Shown piece after piece: positions 9,451 through 16,523 of a stretch of DNA of 64,000 bases. This DNA comes from Pseudomonadota bacterium (lineage in GTDB: Bacteria > Pseudomonadota > Alphaproteobacteria > Rhizobiales > Xanthobacteraceae). The position numbers and the translations under genes are program-made. Location of the stretch: positions 1 through 64,000 of the forward strand of contig JAEWFG010000064.1 in NCBI GenBank assembly GCA_023388935.1, in the 5' to 3' direction. The notes under the pieces were generated by a model that did not search any database, had not been told where the DNA came from, and was given only the letters and a program-made list of their open reading frames with translations. Numbering within the stretch: the stretch's first letter is position 1; each line of letters opens with the position of its first letter.

Positions 9451-9599
9451 CGTCCGCCCCGCGCGCTCTCGTACTGCGAGTTGTCGAGAATCTTGAAGCC
9501 TCAGTCCTTTCTTCTTTCTACCGGACACCTTCGGCGAAGATGGGGCGCGCCAGTAACAACGCCGGCGATCTTGGCCTACCAAAAACGAGAATTATGCGC

Positions 9600-9694
9600 G
9601 CCAGACGCGAGCCTGGCAGCCTTCTTCCGCGATGTGGCAGCCACTTCGGTGGAGCGGTCCAGACCTGTTCCTCGTTGCCGGTCTGTCGGAGCAT
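9600..9694 (-). pseudogene. Remnant of a second topoisomerase IB gene (5' end)
   Basis: On the minus strand from 9694 the sequence reads MLRQTGNEEQV. At nucleotide level it follows the first 90 bases of the intact topIB from 3838, including CTGGACCGC-like and ATCGCGGAGGAAGG-like stretches, with two small gaps that destroy the frame. Similarity fades below about 9600. It is a short relic of a duplicate or transferred topIB. Nothing else supportable lies in 9451-9977. Confidence 0.65.
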
Positions 9695-9977
9695 GCGCCT
9701 GTCCCTCGGAAGCATCCTGGGGATCGAGGCCTGCGACTGACGGTCCCCTCCCGCTAAAAGGAACGAAGGCACCTGTTGGTTCCGTTTCTGAGGGTCGGTG
9801 GATGCGATGCAGCGAGCGCTATCCGGATCTCAGATGGGGTAAACCGGAGGATCCTTCGGCAAGGCGTTACGCAGCCGATGAGGGCATGGCCTGGCTTCAG
9901 ACAATCGCCACAAAGTTCACCGACACGCTCCCCCCAGTCAGTCTTCACGAAGGCCGCAATGTCTCAGTATTCACTCG

Positions 9978-10779
9978 ATGCATTACGCCAGCGTTCTCGA
10001 GAAACGACCGCTCGAGGCCAGCGTCGAGCAGATCTTGCGGGCCGACAGCCGAGCGGGAGCCCGTGCCATCCTGGCTTCGATCGATAAGCGTCGCTTCGAA
10101 AACAGGTCGGAAGGGCAGCGCCTCCGCAAGATGCTGCGCTTCGAGTCCTCTTTATGGGAAAGCGGTCATCATGCCGTGGCAGGCGTAGACGAGGCCGGAA
10201 TGAGCCCTCTCGCCGGGCCGGTCTCCGCTGGCGCCGTGATCCTGAAACCCGGCTCGCGGATAGTCGGAATCGACGATTCGAAGAAGCTCGATGCTGCCGC
10301 TCGCGAGGAACTCGCGAAGGAGATCAAGGAAAAGGCAGAGAGTTGGTGTGTGGCGTTCGTCGAGATCGAGGAGATCGACTCGATCAACATCTATTGGGCG
10401 GGCATCCAGGCCATGCAGCGTGCAGTCCGGGGGCTAGGGTTGAGGCCGCAGCACCTGCTGATCGACGCGAAGCGGTTGAAGGAAATCGACCTCCCTCAGC
10501 AGGCCATCATCAAGGGCCGACGCCAAATCCGCCAGCATCGCTGCTGCGTCGATCTTGGCGAAAGTCGAGCGCGACGCGGTCATGCGGACGCTCGACATCC
10601 GCCACCCCGGCTACGGCTTCGCGGGTCATAAGGGATACCCGGTGCCGGCTCATTACGAAGCTCTCGCCAGGCTTGGTGCATGCGCAGCTCACCGGAGGTC
10701 GTTCGGACCCGTACGCAAGGCTCTCGGGTTGCCGCCCCTGCCCCCGTGGCCTTCAGCAGCCGAGCGCGAAGCCTGCTGA
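9978..10779 (+). pseudogene. rnhB: Ribonuclease HII, +1 frameshift
   Basis: RNase HII cleaves RNA in RNA-DNA hybrids. GVDEAG (catalytic Asp and Glu), PLAGPVSAGAVIL, DDSKKLDAAAREELAKEI and LLIDAKRL (third Asp) are present in the first frame. The frame is lost at about 10517, where AAGGGCCGACGCC has one C too many; without it the text continues ASILAKVERDAVMRTLDIRHP to 10779. The motif after DEAG reads MSPLAGP rather than RGPLAGP, so this is a divergent, probably accessory, copy with a long N-terminal extension. The single inserted C could be a sequencing error. The 3' end overlaps the convergent ligase gene by 91 bases. Confidence 0.8.
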
Positions 10780-11759
10780 ACCGGGGGGCTTTTGTCCGCC
10801 TCCACTGCTTTATTTTCGCGACCAACTCTTTTTTCGCGAACGACCTCCTTGGCCTTTTTGTCGGAACGCAGGCCTAGATATACTGGCTGGCGCAGCTCTC
10901 CCTTGCTGGTCCACTCGGCGAACTTCACTTCCGCAACCAACGAAGGGCGCACCCAGGTCGTGACCCGCTCATCCTTCACCTTGGCAGGAAAGGGCGATTT
11001 GGCTGTTTTGAGTCTCGTTAGCTTGCCGTGAAGCTCTTTGAGAACTTGGTGGCTGAAGCCGGTGCCGACATGACCGATGTACCGCCACGCATCGTCCTCG
11101 CGCAACGCCAGAACAAGGGCGCCGAAGAAGGGCCGGGTGCGCCGCGGCGCCGTAAAGCCGGCGATCACGACCTCCTGCCGCTGCGCGGTCTTCACCTTCA
11201 GCCAGTCGGCGGTCCGGCGTCCGGACGCGTACGGGCTGTCGGCGCGCTTGGCCATGATGCCTTCCAGATGTCTCCGCTCTGCTTCTGCGAAGAACTTCGT
11301 TCCCTTGCCTTTGCGGTGGTTGCTGAACGCGATCAGCTTGTGGCGCGGCAGGATGGCCTTCAGCCGCTTCTTGCGCTCGAGGAGCGGCAGCGCGCGTAGG
11401 TCCTCGCCGTCCGCGAACATGAGGTCGAACGCGCAGTACAAGAGTTTGGCCTCATGGCGCAGGGCGTTCTGAAGCAATTGGAAATGGGATGCGCCGTCCT
11501 TGCCGATCGCGACGAGTTCGCCATCGATCACGGCGTCCGCCTTCACGCATTCAAGTGCCTTCGCGACCTCCACGTAGGAGTGGCTGATGATCTTCCCGTT
11601 ACGGCTGTAGAGCGCAACTCGACCACGCCGAATTTCCGAGACCATGCGGAAACCATCGAATTTGTCTTCAAAGACCCAATTAGCATCGTCGAACGGTGAA
11701 TCGGTCAGCGTGGCCAGCATGGGCCGCAGGCGATTAGGAAGGGTCGATTTTCGGGCCAT
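10689..11759 (-). CDS. ATP-dependent DNA ligase (LigD ligase-domain type)
   Basis: 356 residues. The nucleotidyl-transferase motif is EDKFDGFR with Lys33 as the AMP-accepting residue; further motifs are YSRNGK, VIDGELVA, YCAFDLMFADG, LEGIMAKRADSPYASG and WLKVKTAQRQEVVIAGF. The OB-fold follows (GALVLALREDDAWRYIGHVG to VYLGLRSDKK). It corresponds to the ligase module of LigD without primase or nuclease domains (LigC-like), used in Ku-dependent end joining or stress repair. The C-terminal 50 residues are low-complexity and overlap the 3' end of rnhB. A perfect EcfG-type promoter sits 30 bases upstream, fitting a stress-induced repair role. Confidence 0.93.
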   Translation of the reverse strand: MARKSTLPNRLRPMLATLTDSPFDDANWVFEDKFDGFRMVSEIRRGRVALYSRNGKIISHSYVEVAKALECVKADAVIDGELVAIGKDGASHFQLLQNALRHEAKLLYCAFDLMFADGEDLRALPLLERKKRLKAILPRHKLIAFSNHRKGKGTKFFAEAERRHLEGIMAKRADSPYASGRRTADWLKVKTAQRQEVVIAGFTAPRRTRPFFGALVLALREDDAWRYIGHVGTGFSHQVLKELHGKLTRLKTAKSPFPAKVKDERVTTWVRPSLVAEVKFAEWTSKGELRQPVYLGLRSDKKAKEVVREKRVGRENKAVEADKSPPVQQASRSAAEGHGGRGGNPRALRTGPNDLR

Positions 11760-11787
11760 GGCCTGACACTGGGACTGCGGAGGGGTG

Positions 11788-11812
11788 GGAACGAGTAGGA
11801 GCGTCGCGGGTT
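11788..11812 (+). promoter_or_regulatory. EcfG-like promoter of the DUF3618/holin-like operon
   Basis: GGAAC (11788-11792), 16 bases, GGTT (11809-11812); one mismatch. It overlaps the ligase promoter on the opposite strand. The first gene of the operon starts at 11894. Confidence 0.4.
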
Positions 11813-11814
11813 CC
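11790..11814 (-). promoter_or_regulatory. Consensus EcfG promoter of the DNA ligase gene
   Basis: On the minus strand GGAAC (11814-11810), 16 bases, CGTT (11793-11790): an exact match. The ligase ATG at 11759 is 30 bases downstream. The same bases on the plus strand form a near-consensus site, giving overlapping divergent promoters. Confidence 0.65.
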
Positions 11815-11893
11815 GTCCGACAAAGTGAGTGCTTCGGCGCGAAATACGGGCCGAGCCCGAAATCCTCATGTCACCGGCAGATGAAATCGTGCG

Positions 11894-12610
11894 GTGGCTG
11901 TGCCGCTGCTGCGATTGGCGCGCGGGGTGCCCCTGCCGCTTCTCATGATAGCTGCAGGCTTGGCTCTCACCTCAAAGAGCGTGCGCGACCGGGCTGCAGG
12001 AGCGGTATCGCCCATGGTGGATGGTGCCAGTCGGATCATCGACCAAGCTGCCGAGAGAGTTCAAGAGGCGAGAAGTGGGGCGCAGGCGCAACTCTCCGAG
12101 TCCCAACAACAAGCCAGCGGTGCGGTCAACGATGCGATGGATGCTGCCAGGACAGCAGCCGACGATCTCAAGACTCGCGCAACGGAGGCGGCAGGAAAGA
12201 TCGGTGACAAGATCACCGGAGGAATGGATGCCATCACGGATTCGGCGACCGCCGCTCCAGAACAGGCGCGCCAGATCATCGGTGATAACGCCGCGTTGAT
12301 TGGAGGACTCGGCATCGCCATCGGAGCAATTATCGCGGCAGCACTTCCGGAAACGAAGTTCGAAGACCGGACGGCGGGTCCGACGAGTGACAGACTAAAG
12401 CGCGCCGCCGACGAAGCGGCTCAATCCGGCTTCGAGGCGGCCAGAGATGCCACTTTGTCTGCCGCCGATGCCGCGACAAGGAGCGTGAATGAAGCCGACC
12501 TCGGGCGGCACGCGAGCCGTATGACCCGGAATCTTGCCGACAACCTCAAGGAAGCCGCCGCAGAAGTTGTCGATGCCGCATTTAGCCCCTCCTCAAATTC
12601 GAGCACCTGA
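11894..12610 (+). CDS. Membrane-anchored DUF3618-like stress protein
   Basis: 238 residues from GTG 11894. A hydrophobic N-terminal segment (PLPLLMIAAGLALTS) is followed by a long Ala/Gln/Glu-rich helical region (residues about 45-120, coiled-coil-like), then a second membrane segment IGGLGIAIGAIIAAALP and an Ala-rich tail. The central hairpin LIGGLGIAIGAIIAAALPET resembles IIGAVGLVIGAAIAGAFRTS of the fourth gene in the operon, so the two are related. The usual DUF3618 N-terminus is missing, so the gene may be 5'-truncated. Function unknown; likely an envelope-associated stress protein. Confidence 0.65.
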   Translation: MAVPLLRLARGVPLPLLMIAAGLALTSKSVRDRAAGAVSPMVDGASRIIDQAAERVQEARSGAQAQLSESQQQASGAVNDAMDAARTAADDLKTRATEAAGKIGDKITGGMDAITDSATAAPEQARQIIGDNAALIGGLGIAIGAIIAAALPETKFEDRTAGPTSDRLKRAADEAAQSGFEAARDATLSAADAATRSVNEADLGRHASRMTRNLADNLKEAAAEVVDAAFSPSSNSST

Positions 12611-12620
12611 GAGACACAAC

Positions 12621-13283
12621 ATGAGCGATTCAGATGTGATCAAGCCGGCCGATTTCACCAAAGGTAAGAGCAACTCCCCCACCAATCTCAAGGATCAGAT
12701 TGGCGATGCAGGGGCCGAGATGAAGCAGCGCGCCGGAGAGGCCTTACAGGCATCGGCGGACATGGCACGGGACAAGTTCAGCGAACCCACCGATGCAGCC
12801 AAGAATGTCGCCAGCGGCACCGTCGACCAGATCCAGGAGCGGGCGCGGGAACAGCAGCAGACCGGCGCCGATTTCATCGAGCGCTTGGCGGGTAACTTCC
12901 GCCAGGCTGCCGGCGCATTCGAAACTGACGTGCCCTTTGCCGCACGCGGTATAAACTCAGCGGCCGATTATGTGGAAGAAGCGGCCGCAAAGGTTCGTGA
13001 CGGCAGCTTCCGCGATCTCGTCGACGGTGCGACCGATTTTGCGAAGCGACAACCAGCAGCATTTCTTGGCCTGTCCGTTTTGGCCGGGTTCGCCGCTGTG
13101 CGCTTCCTGAAGGCGTCGGGCGGGTCCTCGACCTCGCCGCAGACGGGTTCGAGGAGCGGGCAGGAAGCTGGCGGTGCCGGGGACCGCACGGCGTATGCAA
13201 GAGATGGCTTCGGTTCACAGGCCTCTGCTGGGTCGACGACGGGACAGCGGCAAGCAACTTCGCTCGACGGCAGCGCATCATGA
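12621..13283 (+). CDS. Hydrophilic membrane-tethered protein of the DUF3618 operon
   Basis: 220 residues from ATG 12621, ten bases after the previous stop. The N-terminal two thirds are charged and helical (GDAGAEMKQRAGEALQASAD, then DQIQERAREQQQTGADFIER). One membrane segment follows (PAAFLGLSVLAGFAAVRFLK) and the tail is rich in Ser, Gly and Thr. The layout resembles LEA/apolipophorin-like stress proteins with a membrane anchor. Its stop overlaps the next start by ATGA, indicating translational coupling. Confidence 0.7.
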   Translation: MSDSDVIKPADFTKGKSNSPTNLKDQIGDAGAEMKQRAGEALQASADMARDKFSEPTDAAKNVASGTVDQIQERAREQQQTGADFIERLAGNFRQAAGAFETDVPFAARGINSAADYVEEAAAKVRDGSFRDLVDGATDFAKRQPAAFLGLSVLAGFAAVRFLKASGGSSTSPQTGSRSGQEAGGAGDRTAYARDGFGSQASAGSTTGQRQATSLDGSAS

Positions 13284-13696
13284 GCATCGAGCACGATATC
13301 GAAACCGGCAAGAGCGATCTTTACAACGTCTCGGCCCTTGTCGGTGACGCAATGGCTCAGGTCGCAAAGCTTGTGCAGAATGAGGTCGATTTGGCAAAGG
13401 CCGAACTTGGCGAAAAGGTCCAAAAGCTCGGTGGAGCGTTGGGACTCCTGGCCGGGGGCGCCGTCCTTGTCATTCCCGCCATCGTAATGGGGCTGTTCGC
13501 GCTGTCTTCAGCGTTGATCAGTGCCGGCTGGTCGCCAACATTGGCCTACCTAGCCTCGGCGATTGTCGCAGCTGCCATATCGGGTGCCTTGATTGCCGTG
13601 GGCATCAACCGACTGGACGCGGGGGACTTGGCGCCCAAGGAGACCATCCGCCAGCTTGAGAAGGACAAAGACACTGTGAAGGGAATGGTGCGATGA
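13280..13696 (+). CDS. Phage holin family / DUF1469 membrane protein
   Basis: 138 residues. The start SALVGDAMAQVAKLVQNEVD, then LAKAELGEKVQKLGGALGLL, and the two membrane helices (GLLAGGAVLVIPAIVMGLFA; TLAYLASAIVAAAISGALIA) match the DUF1469 pattern (putative actinobacterial Holin-X). These chromosomal holin-like proteins are not part of a prophage here; they usually travel with DUF3618 genes. It overlaps both neighbours by ATGA, so the operon is tightly coupled. Confidence 0.85.
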   Translation: MSIEHDIETGKSDLYNVSALVGDAMAQVAKLVQNEVDLAKAELGEKVQKLGGALGLLAGGAVLVIPAIVMGLFALSSALISAGWSPTLAYLASAIVAAAISGALIAVGINRLDAGDLAPKETIRQLEKDKDTVKGMVR

Positions 13697-14412
13697 GCGG
13701 CTCCCAACCCGGCTTTTTCGATAGTCTCCTTGCTGCTGCCCGAGAAAATCCGCTTTCCGCTGCGCTGATCGGGGGTGGCGCACTCTGGCTGTTGGTGGGC
13801 GACGAAAAGTTGAAGGGGGCTGAACGATCGGCCGCCACGGTCGCGTCAGACGTCGTCGACAGCGGTGCGAACAATCTTCGGGCGGCGGCTTCGAGTTTGC
13901 AGCGGACCGCAGCGCCGCCGACCGCCCCAGAGTTTGATCACGAAGCGCGCGACGCCGGCGGGATGGTACACGCTGCGGCCGGCGCTGTGTCTGATGCGAC
14001 GGACAACGTCCGTGACCGGTTCGACGAAGGCGTAGCTTACGCTCGCGAACAGTTCGCCAAAATGGGTAATCCCTTGCCAACAGCACACACCTTGGCGAAG
14101 GCTCAGTCTTCACTCGGCGATATCATGGAGAGACAGCCCCTAATCATAGGCGCCGTCGGCTTGGTGATAGGTGCAGCAATCGCAGGTGCGTTTCGAACCT
14201 CTCAGATTGAAGACGACTACATCGGCGGGGTGAGCGACCAAGTAAAGGATGATCTGAGCAGGCGCGGATCCGCGGCGTCTAAGGCGCTGCGCGAAGCTGC
14301 CGATACGCTCATGGCCGAGGCGCGCGACCTTGGCGCCGAGGCCGTAGATCGCGTGAAGCAGGCGGGGACGGATGCCGCCCAGGCTGCCAAGGAAAAGGCC
14401 AGGCAATTGTGA
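13693..14412 (+). CDS. DUF3618-like envelope stress protein
   Basis: 239 residues, ATGA-coupled to the holin-like gene. An N-terminal hydrophobic patch (NPLSAALIGGGALWLLVG) is typical of the DUF3618 C-terminal unit. A long amphipathic Ala/Asp/Arg-rich region follows, then a second hydrophobic hairpin (PLIIGAVGLVIGAAIAGAF) and an Ala/Lys helix (ADTLMAEARDLGAEAVDRVK). This repeat of hydrophobic hairpin plus amphipathic helix recalls the first gene of the operon. Function unknown; probably membrane protection under nutrient or osmotic stress. It ends 26 bases from the convergent DUF72 gene. Confidence 0.75.
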   Translation: MSGSQPGFFDSLLAAARENPLSAALIGGGALWLLVGDEKLKGAERSAATVASDVVDSGANNLRAAASSLQRTAAPPTAPEFDHEARDAGGMVHAAAGAVSDATDNVRDRFDEGVAYAREQFAKMGNPLPTAHTLAKAQSSLGDIMERQPLIIGAVGLVIGAAIAGAFRTSQIEDDYIGGVSDQVKDDLSRRGSAASKALREAADTLMAEARDLGAEAVDRVKQAGTDAAQAAKEKARQL

Positions 14413-14437
14413 GCGCTGGCGGCGGCTCAATCGTGGA

Positions 14438-15379
14438 TCAATCAGGGCCGAACCACGAGGTCACTTCCCCGTCGCCGGCTTTGAGGCCCTGCCCTTTCGT
14501 CAGAAGGCCGTGGAGCGTTCTCGCGTTCTCGGGGGCACGGGCCTCGGAATCGTTGTTAAAATAGATCCAGGCCCGTTTGGCGCGGCTTGCCCTGATCCGC
14601 TCCGCCCACTTTCCCAGCTCCTCGACAGAATAGTCGTGCCTGTACCAACGAATGGGACCATGGAGGCGCAGGTACACCTCGTCTGCCGTCTTGATGAGTT
14701 CGTCGGGCAAGCGCGGGCCGCTGCAAGAGCAGAAGATGATCCCGGCGTTGTGAAAGGCCCGATAGACTTCCTGGTTCCACCAGCTTTTGTGCCGGAATTC
14801 CACCGCATTACGCCTTCTCGGATCAAGTTGGTCTACGATCGAGGCAAGCCGGGCCTTGGTATAGCGGTAGCTCGGCGGAAGCTGAAAGAGAAAGCGCCCC
14901 ATCCGCTCGCCGAGGATGTCGGCAATGATTCCGAAGTCACGTATCAAAGTTTTAGTGCCCTTGAACTTCTTGATATGGGTTATGAGCTCGCAGACCTTCA
15001 CCGTATAGATGAAGTTCCTCTTGCCAGGCTGCCGGCGCCACGCCTGAACGCTTGGGACGGTCGGCCAAGAGTAAAATGAGGCGTTGATCTCAACGGTGTC
15101 AAATACCCCGGCGTAGTGATCGAACCACGCGGATTGCGGGACGCCCTGATAAAAGGACTCTCGCCACTTCCAGTAGCGCCAGCCTGAGCAGCCCACATAG
15201 ACGGAAACGTTCAGGCTCACGGACGACGTCTTGCAACGTTCCGTCTTTAGCCTAGCCCTATGCATCTTTGCGGCGCGGAGTATGTTGTTCTCGCGCTGCT
15301 TCTGACGCCGGAGATCGCGCCGCTCACGGCGTTCCTCAGGCGTGAGTTCTCTCAATACAGGAGCTGGTACGTTCGACAC
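14438..15379 (-). CDS. DUF72 family protein
   Basis: A TIM-barrel protein of the DUF72 family (YecE-like). Conserved blocks are VYVGCSGWRYWKW, DTVEINASFYSWP, FIYTVKVCELITHIKKFKGT, RFLFQLPPSYRY, AVEFRHKSWWN and AWIYFNNDSEARAPENA. I choose GTG 15379, which keeps the charged extension LTPEERRERRDLRRQKQREN seen in rhizobial members (313 aa). GTG 15220 would start at the barrel. The frame is open further upstream, but that part looks non-coding. Biochemical function is unknown. A shorter paralog is at 53620-54342. Confidence 0.85.
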   Translation of the reverse strand: MSNVPAPVLRELTPEERRERRDLRRQKQRENNILRAAKMHRARLKTERCKTSSVSLNVSVYVGCSGWRYWKWRESFYQGVPQSAWFDHYAGVFDTVEINASFYSWPTVPSVQAWRRQPGKRNFIYTVKVCELITHIKKFKGTKTLIRDFGIIADILGERMGRFLFQLPPSYRYTKARLASIVDQLDPRRRNAVEFRHKSWWNQEVYRAFHNAGIIFCSCSGPRLPDELIKTADEVYLRLHGPIRWYRHDYSVEELGKWAERIRASRAKRAWIYFNNDSEARAPENARTLHGLLTKGQGLKAGDGEVTSWFGPD

Positions 15380-15879
15380 AGTTCTTTCCTGCAATAAACA
15401 ACGAGGAAGCAGAGGTAAGAGATCCCCACGATGGGAGGAGCCGATCGAATGAGGTTTGCGATGTAAAGCGGCGCTCTCGGGCGCCGCAGGTCCCAGTCGT
15501 CTTCTTCGAATTCCAGGTGGGCCGCTCCCTGCAGCACGTGACCGGCCACCCTCGCAGCGTGGATCTTTCCTGGTTGAGCCTCGACACTCCTGCTGCAACG
15601 AATCCGCACACTCGCTGATCGTAGCCAGTTCGGGAGCCGTGCACAAACTATGCAAAATGAGACACACCTTCGCGGAGGCGCTGAGAAGCGACCTTGGTCT
15701 CAAGTAATTTCCGAAGGCATACGCTTTGATGTCAGGAGGCGAGCGCTTGGCTTCGTTCGTCGTCGTGGCGCCGCGCCCGCTATACGCCGCAATGTAAGGT
15801 CCGCCGAAAGCGAATTCCTTGCGTCTTCTTCGCCGGGATGCAGCTTGACGCGCCGCCGCGACCGGCCTGCTCTGTGGAT
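15380..15879. other. Gene-poor stretch
   Basis: Several short frames overlap here on both strands, but none shows a recognisable motif, a ribosome site or convincing codon use. I see no gene. Confidence 0.4.
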
Positions 15880-16068
15880 TTAATCTTTTTGTTTCGCTTT
15901 TGCGCTTTTCCCGTCGGAGCTTTTGGAGCGTTCTTCGAAACGATCAGCTCCCTTAGCTAAATCGTGCCCCATCTTGCTCTCGTTTTTCGCTTCTTCGTTG
16001 GAAGCCGCTTCGAGCAACCCCTCAGAGGCCCGCTTTCCCGCTTTTGATGATTTATGTTCGGCATTCAT
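15880..16068 (-). CDS. Small hydrophilic Lys/Ser-rich protein (62 aa)
   Basis: 62 residues rich in Lys, Ser, Glu and Ala (NAEHKSSKAGKRASEGLLEA at the start, KSSDGKSAKAKQKD at the end), without Cys or hydrophobic segments. It is probably disordered or helical when bound. ATG 16068 is preceded by TAGGAG at ideal distance, which supports translation. Similar small proteins are frequent in rhizobial stress regions; function unknown. Confidence 0.65.
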   Translation of the reverse strand: MNAEHKSSKAGKRASEGLLEAASNEEAKNESKMGHDLAKGADRFEERSKSSDGKSAKAKQKD

Positions 16069-16203
16069 CTGTAGCTCCTACCGATAAAGGGCGCTTCCAA
16101 GGAAATTTCCTGGTCTTTGCGGCGTGCCCGGTACCTACGTTCAATCAGAACGCCTGAATATTGTTCCCAGTTCGTTGAGGCTCTCAGTCGAGCCGAGCTT
16201 TTG

Positions 16204-16443
16204 TCAGCTTTGAGCGTGCTGCCAGTGTGAGGTGATGTCGGCGCCGGTTCTGTTGAGATGCACGTGCTGATCGACGTGATCGACCCATGATAGTGGAATG
16301 AAATGATGGTGCTGACCGTCCGGCGAACTAAGCTTCGTCAGCTTGATCTTGTCAGTGCCGTCCAGATGATCGACCTTTCCGACCATCCTCCTATCGGACG
16401 AAATTACGTCCATGTGTTCCTTGATCTTCGAAACGTCTGTCAT
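16204..16443 (-). CDS. DUF2171 protein (79 aa)
   Basis: The sequence KIKEHMDVISSDRRMVGKVD followed by DKIKLTK and HHHFIPLSWVD is the DUF2171 pattern (a short PRC-barrel-like beta domain of the form I.eHM.VvgsDG..VG.VD). The start at 16443 (MTDVSKIKEHM) follows a GAGAGA site; an upstream in-frame start would add 28 unlikely residues. The family is common in alphaproteobacterial stress loci; function unknown. Confidence 0.8.
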   Translation of the reverse strand: MTDVSKIKEHMDVISSDRRMVGKVDHLDGTDKIKLTKLSSPDGQHHHFIPLSWVDHVDQHVHLNRTGADITSHWQHAQS

Positions 16444-16523
16444 CGGTATCTCTCGTTCAGCATTCCTGTGTTCGTCCGCAAGCAAAACTTTCGAATACTT
16501 TCCAACGCTTGGTAGACCGCCGA

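Noticed and set aside
13280..13696. Prophage holin
   Set aside because: The gene is holin-like (DUF1469), but no endolysin, integrase or structural phage genes are near; it belongs to a chromosomal DUF3618-type operon.
15380..15703. Long N-terminal extension of the DUF72 protein (421 residues from ATG 15703)
   Set aside because: Upstream of 15379 the text lacks helical or motif structure and codon bias; a GTG start giving 313 residues fits the family better.
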